Below, in pieces: positions 53,188-64,000 of a stretch of DNA of 64,000 nucleotides (the stretch's first letter is position 1; the number at the start of each line of letters is the position of its first letter). The translations under genes and the position numbers were made by a program. Origin of the DNA: Formosa sp030427735 (GTDB lineage: Bacteria > Bacteroidota > Bacteroidia > Flavobacteriales > Flavobacteriaceae); NCBI RefSeq assembly GCF_051200825.1, contig NZ_CP195158.1, forward strand, positions 1,240,001 through 1,304,000, written 5' to 3'. The notes beneath the pieces are model-generated. The model worked only from the letters and a program-made list of their open reading frames with translations, was not told where the DNA came from and made no database searches.

Positions 53188-53274
53188 CAAAACAGCTATA
53201 GGCTTTATGCCTTAAGCTATACGCAAGCCGCCTAGAGCATAAAGCTTATGGCCTATTGCAAAGAAAGTTCATTG

Positions 53275-53295
53275 ACATATTGAAAAAGATACATG
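53275..53295 (+). other. Left arm of 23S processing stem
   Basis: ACATATTGAAAAAGATACATG pairs with 56265-56285 on the other side of 23S (19 of 21 positions), so the precursor can close into a stem for RNase III-type processing. Confidence 0.65.
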
Positions 53296-53401
53296 AAAAG
53301 TTATGGTTTTAGTAGCACACTAAGATTTATAACAAGATTAAAAACGATTGATTAAGGTAACGAGCCTTTAATCGATCAGTAACTCATTAAAAAAGCAAAA
53401 A

Positions 53402-56226
<2,825 letters not shown>

Positions 56227-56264
56227 GCCTGTTTTTTTTAAGAGTACAAGATTTAATCGACATA

Positions 56265-56285
56265 CATGTTCCTTTTTCAATATGT
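56265..56285 (+). other. Right arm of 23S processing stem
   Basis: CATGTTCCTTTTTCAATATGT pairs with 53275-53295. The following TTAA also complements the 16S leader TTAACATATTGAA near 51158, so the operon's leader may pair with this end too. Confidence 0.6.
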
Positions 56286-56382
56286 TAAAATATTTGCGCG
56301 AAGCGCGGTTATCAGTTGTCAGTTAATGGTTATGAGTTGGAATACCAACAACCAGAAACGATCAACCAGCAACCAAAGATTT

Positions 56383-56487
56383 AAGGTGATTATAGCGATG
56401 GGGCTCACCTCTTACCATTCCGAACAGAGAAGTTAAGCCCATTAGCGCCGATGGTACTGCATTTGTGGGAGAGTAGGTCGTCGCCTT
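56383..56487 (+). rRNA. 5S ribosomal RNA
   Basis: AAGGTGATTATAGCGATGGG at the 5' end pairs with GTCGCCTT at the 3' end. The CCATTCCGAACAGAGAAGTT core is standard. Ends of about 105 nt are by helix pairing. Confidence 0.95.
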
Positions 56488-56493
56488 TTTTAG

Positions 56494-56530
56494 AAATCCC
56501 CAACATGAATTTGTTGGGGATTTTTTTTGT
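56494..56530 (+). terminator. Rho-independent terminator of the rRNA operon
   Basis: AAATCCCCAACA-TGAATT-TGTTGGGGATT followed by eight Ts. It directly follows 5S. Confidence 0.85.
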
Positions 56531-56719
56531 TTATATACGATGGGAGTATAAGCTGATTGTGGGTACTTTATTAGGAAAATTTTTTAATGATAATTTTATT
56601 CTTACGGTTAGGATGCAAGTATTTTTCTACATAAATTTGCAACAATTTTATAAAAAAGGGAGTTGTTAAAACCAAAATAAGATATTAACTTCCTTACTTA
56701 ATCAATAAATATAATAATT

Positions 56720-57358
56720 ATGAAAACAAGAATTACTTTATTATTAGTACTGTTTGTAAGTGTTTTTACTTATGCACAACAGATTCCAGACAAGCAAATT
56801 AGTCAGAGCCAGGTAGAAGATCAATTGCGTTCAGCAAAAGGTATTTCTTTTGAAAAGGGAGATTTTTTTGTTGAAGGTAGTATCTCTATAAGTACAGGCG
56901 GTGATACTGATTCGTATGGTATTAATCCTAAAGTCGGTTATTTTTTATCAGATAAATTCGCTGTTGGAGGTGATATCGATTTTGGAGGTACTGAAGTGAA
57001 AGGGAGTAGTGCCGAAACTGACTTTTTTGGAATTGGTGCATTTGCAAGATACTATTTCTTAGAAATAGCCGACAAACGTTTAAAAGCTTATGGAGATGTT
57101 GGTTTAGGTTATGGCCACCATCGTAGTCAAGGCCCTGGCTATGATAACACTAGCAACGACATTAAAGCCAATGTTACATTAGGGGTTAATTATTTCTTTA
57201 CCAAACATTTTGCTGCTACATTTGTATTAGCTGATATCTTAACGTACAACAATGCGAACCCAGAAGATGGAGATGCAACCAATACTTTTGAATTAAACAT
57301 CAACTTATTCAACAATATTTTTGCACAACCACAATTTGGTTTATTGTATAAATTTTAA
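56720..57358 (+). CDS. Outer-membrane beta-barrel (porin-like) protein
   Basis: 212 residues with a signal peptide (RITLLLVLFVSVFTYAQ). The mature part has alternating strands (FFVEGSISISTGGDTDSYGI, KFAVGGDIDFGG, AFARYYFLEIADKRLKAYGD, ANVTLGVNYFFTKHFAATF) and ends with an aromatic strand QFGLLYKF, as in 8-strand OmpA-like or OMP_b-brl proteins of Bacteroidota. The function is not known; it could be a small porin or scaffold. It stands alone after the rRNA operon, with a strong terminator after it. Confidence 0.75.
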   Translation: MKTRITLLLVLFVSVFTYAQQIPDKQISQSQVEDQLRSAKGISFEKGDFFVEGSISISTGGDTDSYGINPKVGYFLSDKFAVGGDIDFGGTEVKGSSAETDFFGIGAFARYYFLEIADKRLKAYGDVGLGYGHHRSQGPGYDNTSNDIKANVTLGVNYFFTKHFAATFVLADILTYNNANPEDGDATNTFELNINLFNNIFAQPQFGLLYKF

Positions 57359-57408
57359 TTCTTTGCTTTATATCCAAAAGTAATTTTTGGTTATAGACTT
57401 TAAATTCA

Positions 57409-57450
57409 AAAAGAGAGGCTGTCTTGATTTATAGACAGCCTCTCTTTTTT
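57409..57450 (+). terminator. Rho-independent terminator after the barrel gene
   Basis: The stem AAAGAGAGGCTGTC / GACAGCCTCTCTTT, loop of about ten bases, T-run of six. It ends the plus-strand gene. Confidence 0.85.
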
Positions 57451-57838
57451 ATTGAATAAGTTTTTCAGACTTAAAATTATTTGATCCTTTATTGTCCTTT
57501 ACACATTATGAACAAAGCTTTAAATTTTCGTTATATGCCACAATGTGTGTTTCTTGAAGCAGGCTATTACATGTACCTGCTGTTATGGTGTTTATTTATT
57601 TGGGTTACTTTCGTTAGATTAAGTGATTATTTTTAGTAAAGTTGTTTAGTATATAAATACAATACAATTTGATATTTCGGTTTTTAGTAGACTCATGTAT
57701 TTTCTACAGAAATAAATGACACCTTATTATAGATTTAATTTTTATAATCTACATCTGCTTTATTTATTAAGATATTTAATCTTAATAAATAATAAAATAT
57801 GTCAAGTAAAATGCTCTAAATTGATGTATATAAAAAAA

Positions 57839-57872
57839 GGTGTTCTTTTACTATAAGAACACCCCTTTTTTA
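57839..57872 (-). terminator. Rho-independent terminator after gldJ
   Basis: GGTGTTCTT / AAGAACACC with a 7-nt loop; read leftwards it ends in a T-run. It lies 22 bp after the gldJ stop. Confidence 0.8.
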
Positions 57873-57894
57873 ATTTCGTTTTAGCTACGAACTA

Positions 57895-59565
57895 TTAATG
57901 TTTCGTTTTAGCTTTTGTTTTTGTTTTCGAACCTACTCTAGACATAGCACATCTAAATCCAATGTAGTCTGTTGCCATATCTTGTGGGAAATAACGTCTT
58001 TGAGCTGGATCTAACCAATACTCTCTATCTCTCCAAGAACCACCTTTATATACACGAACTTCGTCGCTAATTAAAGATGTTTTAGAGTTAGATTTATCGT
58101 ATTCTCTAATAACATTTCCTGCAGAGTCGGTAGTGACAGTATGCTTAGGAGAATGGTACATCTTGTCGGTCTCAGACTGTGTGCCATCATCGAAAGTTTG
58201 CCCAAAATAACGAGAAGAACGTTTATCACCATCTCTAAAGTCGCGGTTATCGCTGGCATCAAAATTGGTTCTTAAATAGGTTTCTTCTTCTGTAATTGGA
58301 ACTTGTAAAATATCTCCAGGTAAGTTTCTAGCTACAACTTTACCGTTGCTTAAAGTATCGTATACAATATCATCGGTAGTAACAATTTTTACTGTACCAT
58401 CTTCATTAATTGCATTTTTGGTGTACACGTTACCACGATAGTAGTTAAAGTCGTTAAAATCATCATCTACTATTGGACGGTAAACATCGGCAACCCATTC
58501 GGCTACGTTACCAGCCATATCGTATAAACCAAAATCGTTTGGAGGATAAGATTTTACTTCGGCAGTAATATCGGCGTTATCATCAGACCAACCTGCAATT
58601 CCGCCGTAATCTCCTTTACCTTGCTTAAAGTTAGCCATTTGGTCTCCTAAAGTTCTACGTTTTCCAGAACGTGTGTATTGTCCGTCCCATGGATATTTTT
58701 TACGTCCTCTGTAAACATTGTATTCTCTTAATTCAGACAGGCCTAATGCCGCATACTCCCATTCTGTTTCGGTAGGTAGTCTATAAGAAGGAGTAATGAT
58801 ACCTGTTTCTCGGGTGGCATAAATATTGGTTTCATTTCCTTCGGCATCTGTTCTTACATTGCCTTTTCTTCCTGTTTGTTTAATTTCTTCGTTACCTGCA
58901 TAAGTTTGCGAAGGCGCATTAATGTAAGTTTCTGTAGTGAAATTAGATTCAGCAGTTACGTCGGAAATGATAGCCTTTCTGTCTACATATCCAGCATCAG
59001 CTAAGTTACGCTCGTTAACACGGTCTGTTCTCCATTTCGCATATTCTACAGCTTGTATCCAACTAACACCTACTACTGGGTATTCTGCGTAGGCAGGGTG
59101 GCGTAAGTAGTTGTCGGTCATTACTTCGTTATAACCTAATCTGTTTCTCCATACTAACGTATCTGGAAGCGCACCATTGTATATGGCTCTAAAGTTTTCT
59201 TCTTGTGGCGGAAATACACGCTTAATGTAATCTAAATATTCAAGGTACATCATATTAGTAACCTCGGTTTCGTCCATATAAAACGATTGTACGTGTTGTT
59301 GGGTTGGGGTGTTGTTCCAATCGTGCATGACATCGTCCTGAACTTTTCCTTTAGTAAAGGTTCCCCCTTCTATAAACACTAAACCTGGTGCGGTTTCTTG
59401 TTCTTTGTATTGGGTGTTGTATTGGAAACCTCCATCTTTAGAATTTATTTCCCATCCTGTGGCTTTCGAGCTGTTCTTCGAGCCTGAATTTTTACAGCTA
59501 ATAGCGGCTAAAGCGAGTGTTACTATTAAAACTCCTTTAATTGTTACTACGTTTTTCATATCCAT
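57895..59565 (-). CDS. gldJ: Gliding motility lipoprotein GldJ
   Basis: 556 residues, close to the length of GldJ in Flavobacterium. An N-terminal lipoprotein signal (LIVTLALAAISCKNSGSK, lipobox ISC) is followed by a formylglycine-generating-enzyme-type (SUMF1) domain: VFIEGGTFTKGK, YMDETEVTNMMYLEYLDYI, PVVGVSWIQAVEYAKW, YRLPTETEWEYAA, NDFGLYDMAGNVAEWVADVY, and VYKGGSWRDREYW, GFRCAMSR. GldK/GldJ keep the fold as part of the gliding and type IX secretion motor. The divergent porU neighbour and the following porV gene match the gldJ-porU-porV arrangement of F. johnsoniae, which favours GldJ over GldK. Confidence 0.85.
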   Translation of the reverse strand: MDMKNVVTIKGVLIVTLALAAISCKNSGSKNSSKATGWEINSKDGGFQYNTQYKEQETAPGLVFIEGGTFTKGKVQDDVMHDWNNTPTQQHVQSFYMDETEVTNMMYLEYLDYIKRVFPPQEENFRAIYNGALPDTLVWRNRLGYNEVMTDNYLRHPAYAEYPVVGVSWIQAVEYAKWRTDRVNERNLADAGYVDRKAIISDVTAESNFTTETYINAPSQTYAGNEEIKQTGRKGNVRTDAEGNETNIYATRETGIITPSYRLPTETEWEYAALGLSELREYNVYRGRKKYPWDGQYTRSGKRRTLGDQMANFKQGKGDYGGIAGWSDDNADITAEVKSYPPNDFGLYDMAGNVAEWVADVYRPIVDDDFNDFNYYRGNVYTKNAINEDGTVKIVTTDDIVYDTLSNGKVVARNLPGDILQVPITEEETYLRTNFDASDNRDFRDGDKRSSRYFGQTFDDGTQSETDKMYHSPKHTVTTDSAGNVIREYDKSNSKTSLISDEVRVYKGGSWRDREYWLDPAQRRYFPQDMATDYIGFRCAMSRVGSKTKTKAKTKH

Positions 59566-59758
59566 ACGTTTAAGTAAGCAAATGTTATTTTTGGTGACGC
59601 AATATAAGAATTATACCTTATACTACAAGCGAATTTATAAAATTTGAGTTAAAAAATGTGTATTTCATCCTATTTTTTTTACACTATACCGATGATTTTA
59701 CCGTTTTTTACCCTCTGATTGCTGTTTTATTAACGACTGTTTTCATAAAATATTATTG

Positions 59759-59766
59759 TATTTTTG
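59759..59766 (+). promoter_or_regulatory. Candidate -7 box for porU
   Basis: TATTTTTG fits TAnnTTTG and lies about 60 bp before the porU ATG. The -33 element is not clear. Confidence 0.4.
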
Positions 59767-59826
59767 AATCTATTTTTTAATTATTGTTCTGTATACTAAC
59801 AACCTGTATTAAACGTTATTGCATTA

Positions 59827-62800
59827 ATGAAAAAAACTACAATACTTTTAAGCTTATTATTAGCCTCATTATTAGGCTTTTCTCAGCAAAAACAATTTCA
59901 AATACAATGGGATGGCTATCACACTTTTTCTGCGGGCGACTATACTATAGAACTTCCGGCCTTTAATGAAGAATTTTATAATTTCGATACCAATAAAGGA
60001 TTGACTTTTGTAGCTCAGTGGGCAAGTAACGAAGTTGTAAATGAAGAGTCGGTAACCATAAAACAAGTTACATATGCTTCAATATCTAAATCAGAACTAA
60101 AAGGTTTAGACGTAAAATTAATACCAAACTCCTTACAGTATACCTTAAAGAACGCTAAAGCACGAGAGGATTCTTATATTTTTTTAGAATTATCTCCTAT
60201 TGTAAAAGAGAATAACACATATAAGAAGGTAACGAGTTTTGTTGTAGAATATAAAACAGGAGCACTAAACAGAATGTCTACAGCCAGAAATGCCCAAGGT
60301 TTAAGGACAGTAACGAGTTCGATATTAAAATCGGGAGAGTGGTTTCAGTTTTATGTAGATACCACGGGAGTTTACAGATTATCGAAATCGTTTATAGAAA
60401 GTTTGGGAGTGAATGTAGAAAATATAAACCCTAAACAGCTTAAAATCTATGGTAATGGTGGACGTATGATTCCGTATGCCAATAGCGCAGATCAAGCTTT
60501 CGATGTTGTAGAGAATGCTATTAAAGTTGTTGGTGAAGAAGATGGTAATTTTGATGATGACGATTATATTCTGTTTTATGCCGAAGGACCTAAGGGATTC
60601 GATAGCAAAAGCAATACGAATATTAATTGTTATACCGATAGAACATCATATTTTTTACAAGTAAGTTCTGGAGATGGCAAACGAATAGCTCCTTTTTTGC
60701 AACCTACAAACGAAGCCGATTATGTAGTAAACACCCACCAACTGTATTTGTTTCATGAATCTGACGATTATAATTTAGGGCATATTGGTAGGCGTTGGTT
60801 TGGAGATCGTTTTGATGTCGATCTTCAAAAAACATTCACCTTCGAGGTGCCAGATGTTGTTACTACTGCGTCAATTCCTTTTAAAACTATTGTAGCCTCT
60901 ACATCCGATAGTCAATCTTTATTTACCGTTAATGTAAACGGTAGCACTTTGGCAAATCTTTCGGTTAATGGTGCTAGCGATCCTAATGCAGCAAATCAAG
61001 CTACTTTAAATACCAATATAGAGAGTGCTTTAAGTACTATTAGTGTTAATATTGCTTACGACAAGCGAGGTAATCCAAGTGCTTTAGGCTATATAGATTT
61101 TATTTCGTTAGAACCTACAAGAACGTTAAGGTTTTACGGAAAACAATTTGGTTTTTATAATAAAGAGGTAGAAACAAAGCCTGGTGTTGTAGCTTACGAA
61201 TTGCAAGATGCTAGTAATGTTTCGGAAATATGGCATGTTACAGATAAATACAATGTGACTAATTTTGTAAATAGTGAGGACGCAGCAACTTTAAGATTTA
61301 AAAGAAATTCGGGCGTTTTAGAGCAGTTTATAGCCGTATCGCCATCCGATTATTTTAGCCCTTCGCGCGATAGCAATACGCGAATAACCAATCAAGATTT
61401 AAAAGGAACTATATTTTTAAACGAATCTGGTCAGTTTCAAGATGTCGATTATATTATTGTTTGTCCATCAAATTTTTACACCCAAGCGCAACGTTTAGCG
61501 GCTATTAACGAAACACAATATGGATTACATGTTAAAGTGGTTACTTTAAATGAAATTTATAAAGAATTCAGTACAGGAAATCAGGATATTGGCGCTATCA
61601 GGAATTTTGTAAAGTATGTTTACGATAACGCGAGTTCGTCAGATAATCGTTTAAAATATTTGTGTTTGTTTGGAGATGGCTCTTACGATTATAAAGATAG
61701 AATATCTAATAACACGAATATTGTACCATCTTGGTATTCGTACGACAGTTTTAGTTTAACAAGCTCTTTTGTATCTGATGATTTTTATGGTATGATGGAC
61801 GATCATGAAGGCGAAATGACGACTTCCGATAAGTTAGACATTGCTGTAGGCCGCATCTTGGCCGATTCGCCAACGCAGGCCCAAGAAATGGTCGATAAAA
61901 TAGAACGTTATTATACTGAGGCATCTTACGGAAGCTGGCGTAATAGTGTTGTTATGGTTTCGGATGATGTCGATGAGTCTTGGGAAGTGCTTTTAGAGCA
62001 AACTACAGATCAAATTGCCGATAAAATTTCTGAAAATAAGCCATTTTTAAATGTTACTAAAATACATTCAGATGCTTATCAACAAGAATCTTCAGCGGGT
62101 GGCGACCGTTATCCAGCAGTAAACGAAGCTATGGTTAACGCTATAGATAATGGTGCTTTGTTGGTTAATTATTTTGGTCATGGCGGTGAAGATGGCTTGG
62201 CACACGAACGAATTTTTATGACTACCGATGCACAAGACCTAACAAATGTGTGTAAAATGAATTGTTTTGTAACAGTAACCTGCGAGTATACACGTTTCGA
62301 CAATCCGTTAAGGCAAACTGCAGGCGAATTCACCTATTGGAATACAGATGGGGGCGCAGTAGGGCTTATAACCACAACACGACAAATTTTTGTAAGTGTA
62401 GGTATAACGTTCAATACCGTGTTGAGCGAATATTTATTTGCGTATAATAGTAGTGCAACTTCAGGCGAATACCCTTCGATGGCAGAAGCATTGCGATTAA
62501 CTAAAACGCATCCTTCAATATCAGGAACCAGTCAGCGGCATTTAGTATTTTTTATTGGCGATCCCGCCATGAAATTGACTTTTCCTAAACCTAATATCAG
62601 ATTAACAAAAATAAATGGTAGCGATATTGCAACAAATGCAGAGCAGCTTAAAGCGCTATCTAAAGTTACACTTTCGGGAGAAGTTACCGATACAGCTGGA
62701 AATATTTTACAAGATTATACAGGGGTGCTAACCTCTACCATTTACGATAAAGAAATAGAACGCACTACTTTAGGTAACGATGGCACAGTGGTTAATGGAT

Positions 62801-63711
62801 CGGTGTATACTATGGATTTTAAAACCTTAGGAGAAATAATTTTTAGAGGCCAAGCTTCGGTTACAAATGGGCAATTTGAATTCGATTTTGTGGTGCCTAA
62901 AGATATTGGAGTTCCAGTTGGCTACGGCAAAGTAAGTTTCTATGCCAAATCCGAAAATCCGCTTTTAGACCAAACAGGAGCAAGTGTAAATACAGTAAAA
63001 ATTGGCGGAATTAACGAGAATGCCGCAGAAGATAATACAGGTCCTGTAATACAATTATATATGAACGACGAAAATTTTGTTACAGGCGGTATCACAAATG
63101 AAGCACCATCTTTATTGGTGAAATTAGAAGACGAAAATGGTATTAACACTGCAAGTGGTATTGGGCACGATATTGTAGCTATAATTGATGCAGACGAAAC
63201 TAATCCTGTAATTTTAAATGATTATTACGAAACCGAATTAGATAATTATCAAAAAGGAACCGCTACGTATCCGTTTAGAGATTTAGAGCCGGGCTTACAT
63301 ACTTTATCTGTAAAAGCGTGGGATGTTTACAATAATTCTTCGGTAGCAGAGTTACAATTTGTAGTATACGATCAAGATCAGCAATTGGTAGTAAATAACG
63401 TGTTAAATTACCCAAATCCGTTTGTAAATTACACAGAATTTTGGTTTAACCACAATAGTTCGGACCCTTTAGACGTTTCTATACAAATCTTTACCGTTTC
63501 GGGTAAGCTTGTAAGAACCTTAAACGGGCAAACAAATTCGGCAGAATGTTGCAATCAAGGGGCTTCGTCGTTATCTCGAGATATAATCTGGGATGGTAGA
63601 GATGATTTTGGAGACAAAATAGGAAAAGGAGTATATGTCTATAAATTAACAGTAAAATCTAATGCCTTAAATAAAACTGTAGAAAAAATAGAGAAACTTG
63701 TCATCCTATAA
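59827..63711 (+). CDS. porU: T9SS C-terminal signal peptidase PorU
   Basis: 1294 residues. A signal peptide (TTILLSLLLASLLGFSQ) precedes about 500 residues of beta-rich sequence. A gingipain-type peptidase C25 domain follows, with catalytic H785 in YFGHGGEDGL and C819 in VTVTCEYTRFDNP. The C-terminus (VLNYPNPFVNYTEF, GDKIGKGVYVYKL) is a sorting-domain-like tail that PorU keeps rather than loses. PorU removes the sorting domain from secreted T9SS cargo at the cell surface and attaches some cargo to A-LPS. It fits the T9SS-tailed propeller proteins found in the accessory array. It is divergent from gldJ and followed by porV after 33 bp. Confidence 0.92.
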   Translation: MKKTTILLSLLLASLLGFSQQKQFQIQWDGYHTFSAGDYTIELPAFNEEFYNFDTNKGLTFVAQWASNEVVNEESVTIKQVTYASISKSELKGLDVKLIPNSLQYTLKNAKAREDSYIFLELSPIVKENNTYKKVTSFVVEYKTGALNRMSTARNAQGLRTVTSSILKSGEWFQFYVDTTGVYRLSKSFIESLGVNVENINPKQLKIYGNGGRMIPYANSADQAFDVVENAIKVVGEEDGNFDDDDYILFYAEGPKGFDSKSNTNINCYTDRTSYFLQVSSGDGKRIAPFLQPTNEADYVVNTHQLYLFHESDDYNLGHIGRRWFGDRFDVDLQKTFTFEVPDVVTTASIPFKTIVASTSDSQSLFTVNVNGSTLANLSVNGASDPNAANQATLNTNIESALSTISVNIAYDKRGNPSALGYIDFISLEPTRTLRFYGKQFGFYNKEVETKPGVVAYELQDASNVSEIWHVTDKYNVTNFVNSEDAATLRFKRNSGVLEQFIAVSPSDYFSPSRDSNTRITNQDLKGTIFLNESGQFQDVDYIIVCPSNFYTQAQRLAAINETQYGLHVKVVTLNEIYKEFSTGNQDIGAIRNFVKYVYDNASSSDNRLKYLCLFGDGSYDYKDRISNNTNIVPSWYSYDSFSLTSSFVSDDFYGMMDDHEGEMTTSDKLDIAVGRILADSPTQAQEMVDKIERYYTEASYGSWRNSVVMVSDDVDESWEVLLEQTTDQIADKISENKPFLNVTKIHSDAYQQESSAGGDRYPAVNEAMVNAIDNGALLVNYFGHGGEDGLAHERIFMTTDAQDLTNVCKMNCFVTVTCEYTRFDNPLRQTAGEFTYWNTDGGAVGLITTTRQIFVSVGITFNTVLSEYLFAYNSSATSGEYPSMAEALRLTKTHPSISGTSQRHLVFFIGDPAMKLTFPKPNIRLTKINGSDIATNAEQLKALSKVTLSGEVTDTAGNILQDYTGVLTSTIYDKEIERTTLGNDGTVVNGSVYTMDFKTLGEIIFRGQASVTNGQFEFDFVVPKDIGVPVGYGKVSFYAKSENPLLDQTGASVNTVKIGGINENAAEDNTGPVIQLYMNDENFVTGGITNEAPSLLVKLEDENGINTASGIGHDIVAIIDADETNPVILNDYYETELDNYQKGTATYPFRDLEPGLHTLSVKAWDVYNNSSVAELQFVVYDQDQQLVVNNVLNYPNPFVNYTEFWFNHNSSDPLDVSIQIFTVSGKLVRTLNGQTNSAECCNQGASSLSRDIIWDGRDDFGDKIGKGVYVYKLTVKSNALNKTVEKIEKLVIL

Positions 63712-63719
63712 TAAAAAAT

Positions 63720-63727
63720 TATATTTG
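63720..63727 (+). promoter_or_regulatory. Candidate internal promoter for porV
   Basis: TATATTTG with TTG at 63698-63700 as -33 (19-bp spacing), 17 bp before the porV ATG. The -33 element lies within the end of porU. Confidence 0.55.
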
Positions 63728-63744
63728 CAAAATAAACTAATTTC

Positions 63745-64000
63745 ATGAAAACAACACTTTTAGCAATTCTATTTGTATTACTCGCTATTAATATTAATGC
63801 ACAATCAACCACGATTATTCCAAACCCACAAGACTCAAGAGTAATAACAACCGGAATGCCTTTTTTGCTCATCGCTTCCGATGCTAGAGCAGCATCTATG
63901 GGAGATATGGGGGTAGCAACTTCGGTAGACGGATTTTCGCAACAGTGGAACTCTTCAAAATATGCATTCTCTACAGCTAAACAAGGTATAGCCTTAAGTT
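63745..64000 (+). CDS. porV: T9SS outer-membrane protein PorV (cut by the window edge)
   Basis: Only the first 85 codons are in the window. A signal peptide (TTLLAILFVLLAININAQ) is followed by ITTGMPFLLIASDARAASMG and DMGVATSVDGFSQQWNSSKY, the conserved start of PorV/LptO barrels. It is an outer-membrane protein that shuttles cargo from the translocon to PorU. The order gldJ / porU / porV matches other flavobacteria. The 3' end is outside the window. Confidence 0.88.
   Translation, partial: MKTTLLAILFVLLAININAQSTTIIPNPQDSRVITTGMPFLLIASDARAASMGDMGVATSVDGFSQQWNSSKYAFSTAKQGIALS

Larger units (their letters stand above)
57359..57894. other. Gap between convergent genes
   Basis: Holds two terminators, one for each convergent gene (see the entries below), and no convincing frame. 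Position 57540-57650 is weakly non-repetitive AT-rich sequence with no promoter-like pair that I can support. Confidence 0.5.

Noticed and set aside
56451..56669. A 72-residue frame overlapping 5S and its terminator
   Set aside because: It starts inside 5S rRNA and runs through the terminator hairpin.

Overview
This window comes from a member of the Bacteroidota, almost certainly a marine-type Flavobacteriaceae. The evidence is a low-GC genome, promoters of the TAnnTTTG (-7) type, a 16S 3' end in which GGAACACC replaces GGATCACC, an SD-independent gene style, gliding and type IX secretion genes (gldJ, porU, porV), T9SS sorting tails on secreted proteins, and CzcA-TolC fusion pumps. I cannot name the genus from sequence alone.

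Layout. (1) 0.16-4.4 kb: a translesion pair, a DinB-type Y-family polymerase and a second, short DnaE. (2) 4.4-17.5 kb: a metal-resistance island (DUF6660-like Cys/His protein, CzcA-TolC fusion, CusB-like adaptor, Fur-family regulator, CadA/ZntA-type ATPase, AraC-type regulator, ICMT-like methyltransferase, TonB-type receptor). It is bracketed by the intact dnaE 3' end on the left and a diverged 450-bp copy of that end on the right. (3) 18.2-20.3 kb: three uncharacterised genes, a zinc-ribbon PD-(D/E)XK protein converging on a HEPN-like/PLD-like gene pair. (4) 20.5-31.4 kb: an accessory array of mostly minus-strand, functionally unrelated small genes. Eight of them end 3-20 bp from copies or remnants of a roughly 140-bp imperfect palindrome, so the region looks like a mobile cassette array. 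Two copies of a carboxypeptidase-regulatory-like gene module lie inside it, one killed by a single nonsense base. (5) 31.4-42.7 kb: a defence-island-like segment (PD-(D/E)XK proteins, cyclic-phosphate-processing receiver protein with a YqiA-like esterase, DUF2779 nuclease, WYL regulator divergent from a ClpB-type AAA/M41 protease fusion, DprA-like and DUF2493 SLOG proteins). (6) 42.9-44.4 kb: a tyrosine recombinase beside tRNA-Ser, probably the anchor of the genomic island to its left. (7) 44.6-64 kb: core genome, with nitroreductase, DegT aminotransferase, the thrS-infC-rpmI-rplT operon, a DUF922 metalloprotease-like gene, a full rRNA operon with three tandem promoters, a porin-like protein, and gldJ / porU / porV (cut by the window edge).

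The genes work together at three levels. The metal island is a complete sense-and-export kit: P-type ATPase at the inner membrane, RND-TolC across the envelope, and two regulators. The T9SS genes at the right end are the machinery needed to secrete the two T9SS-tailed beta-propeller proteins found in the accessory array. The WYL-AAA/M41-SLOG block and the nuclease/HEPN/PLD block are the best candidates for undescribed systems; both assignments are inferences from domain motifs and gene arrangement.
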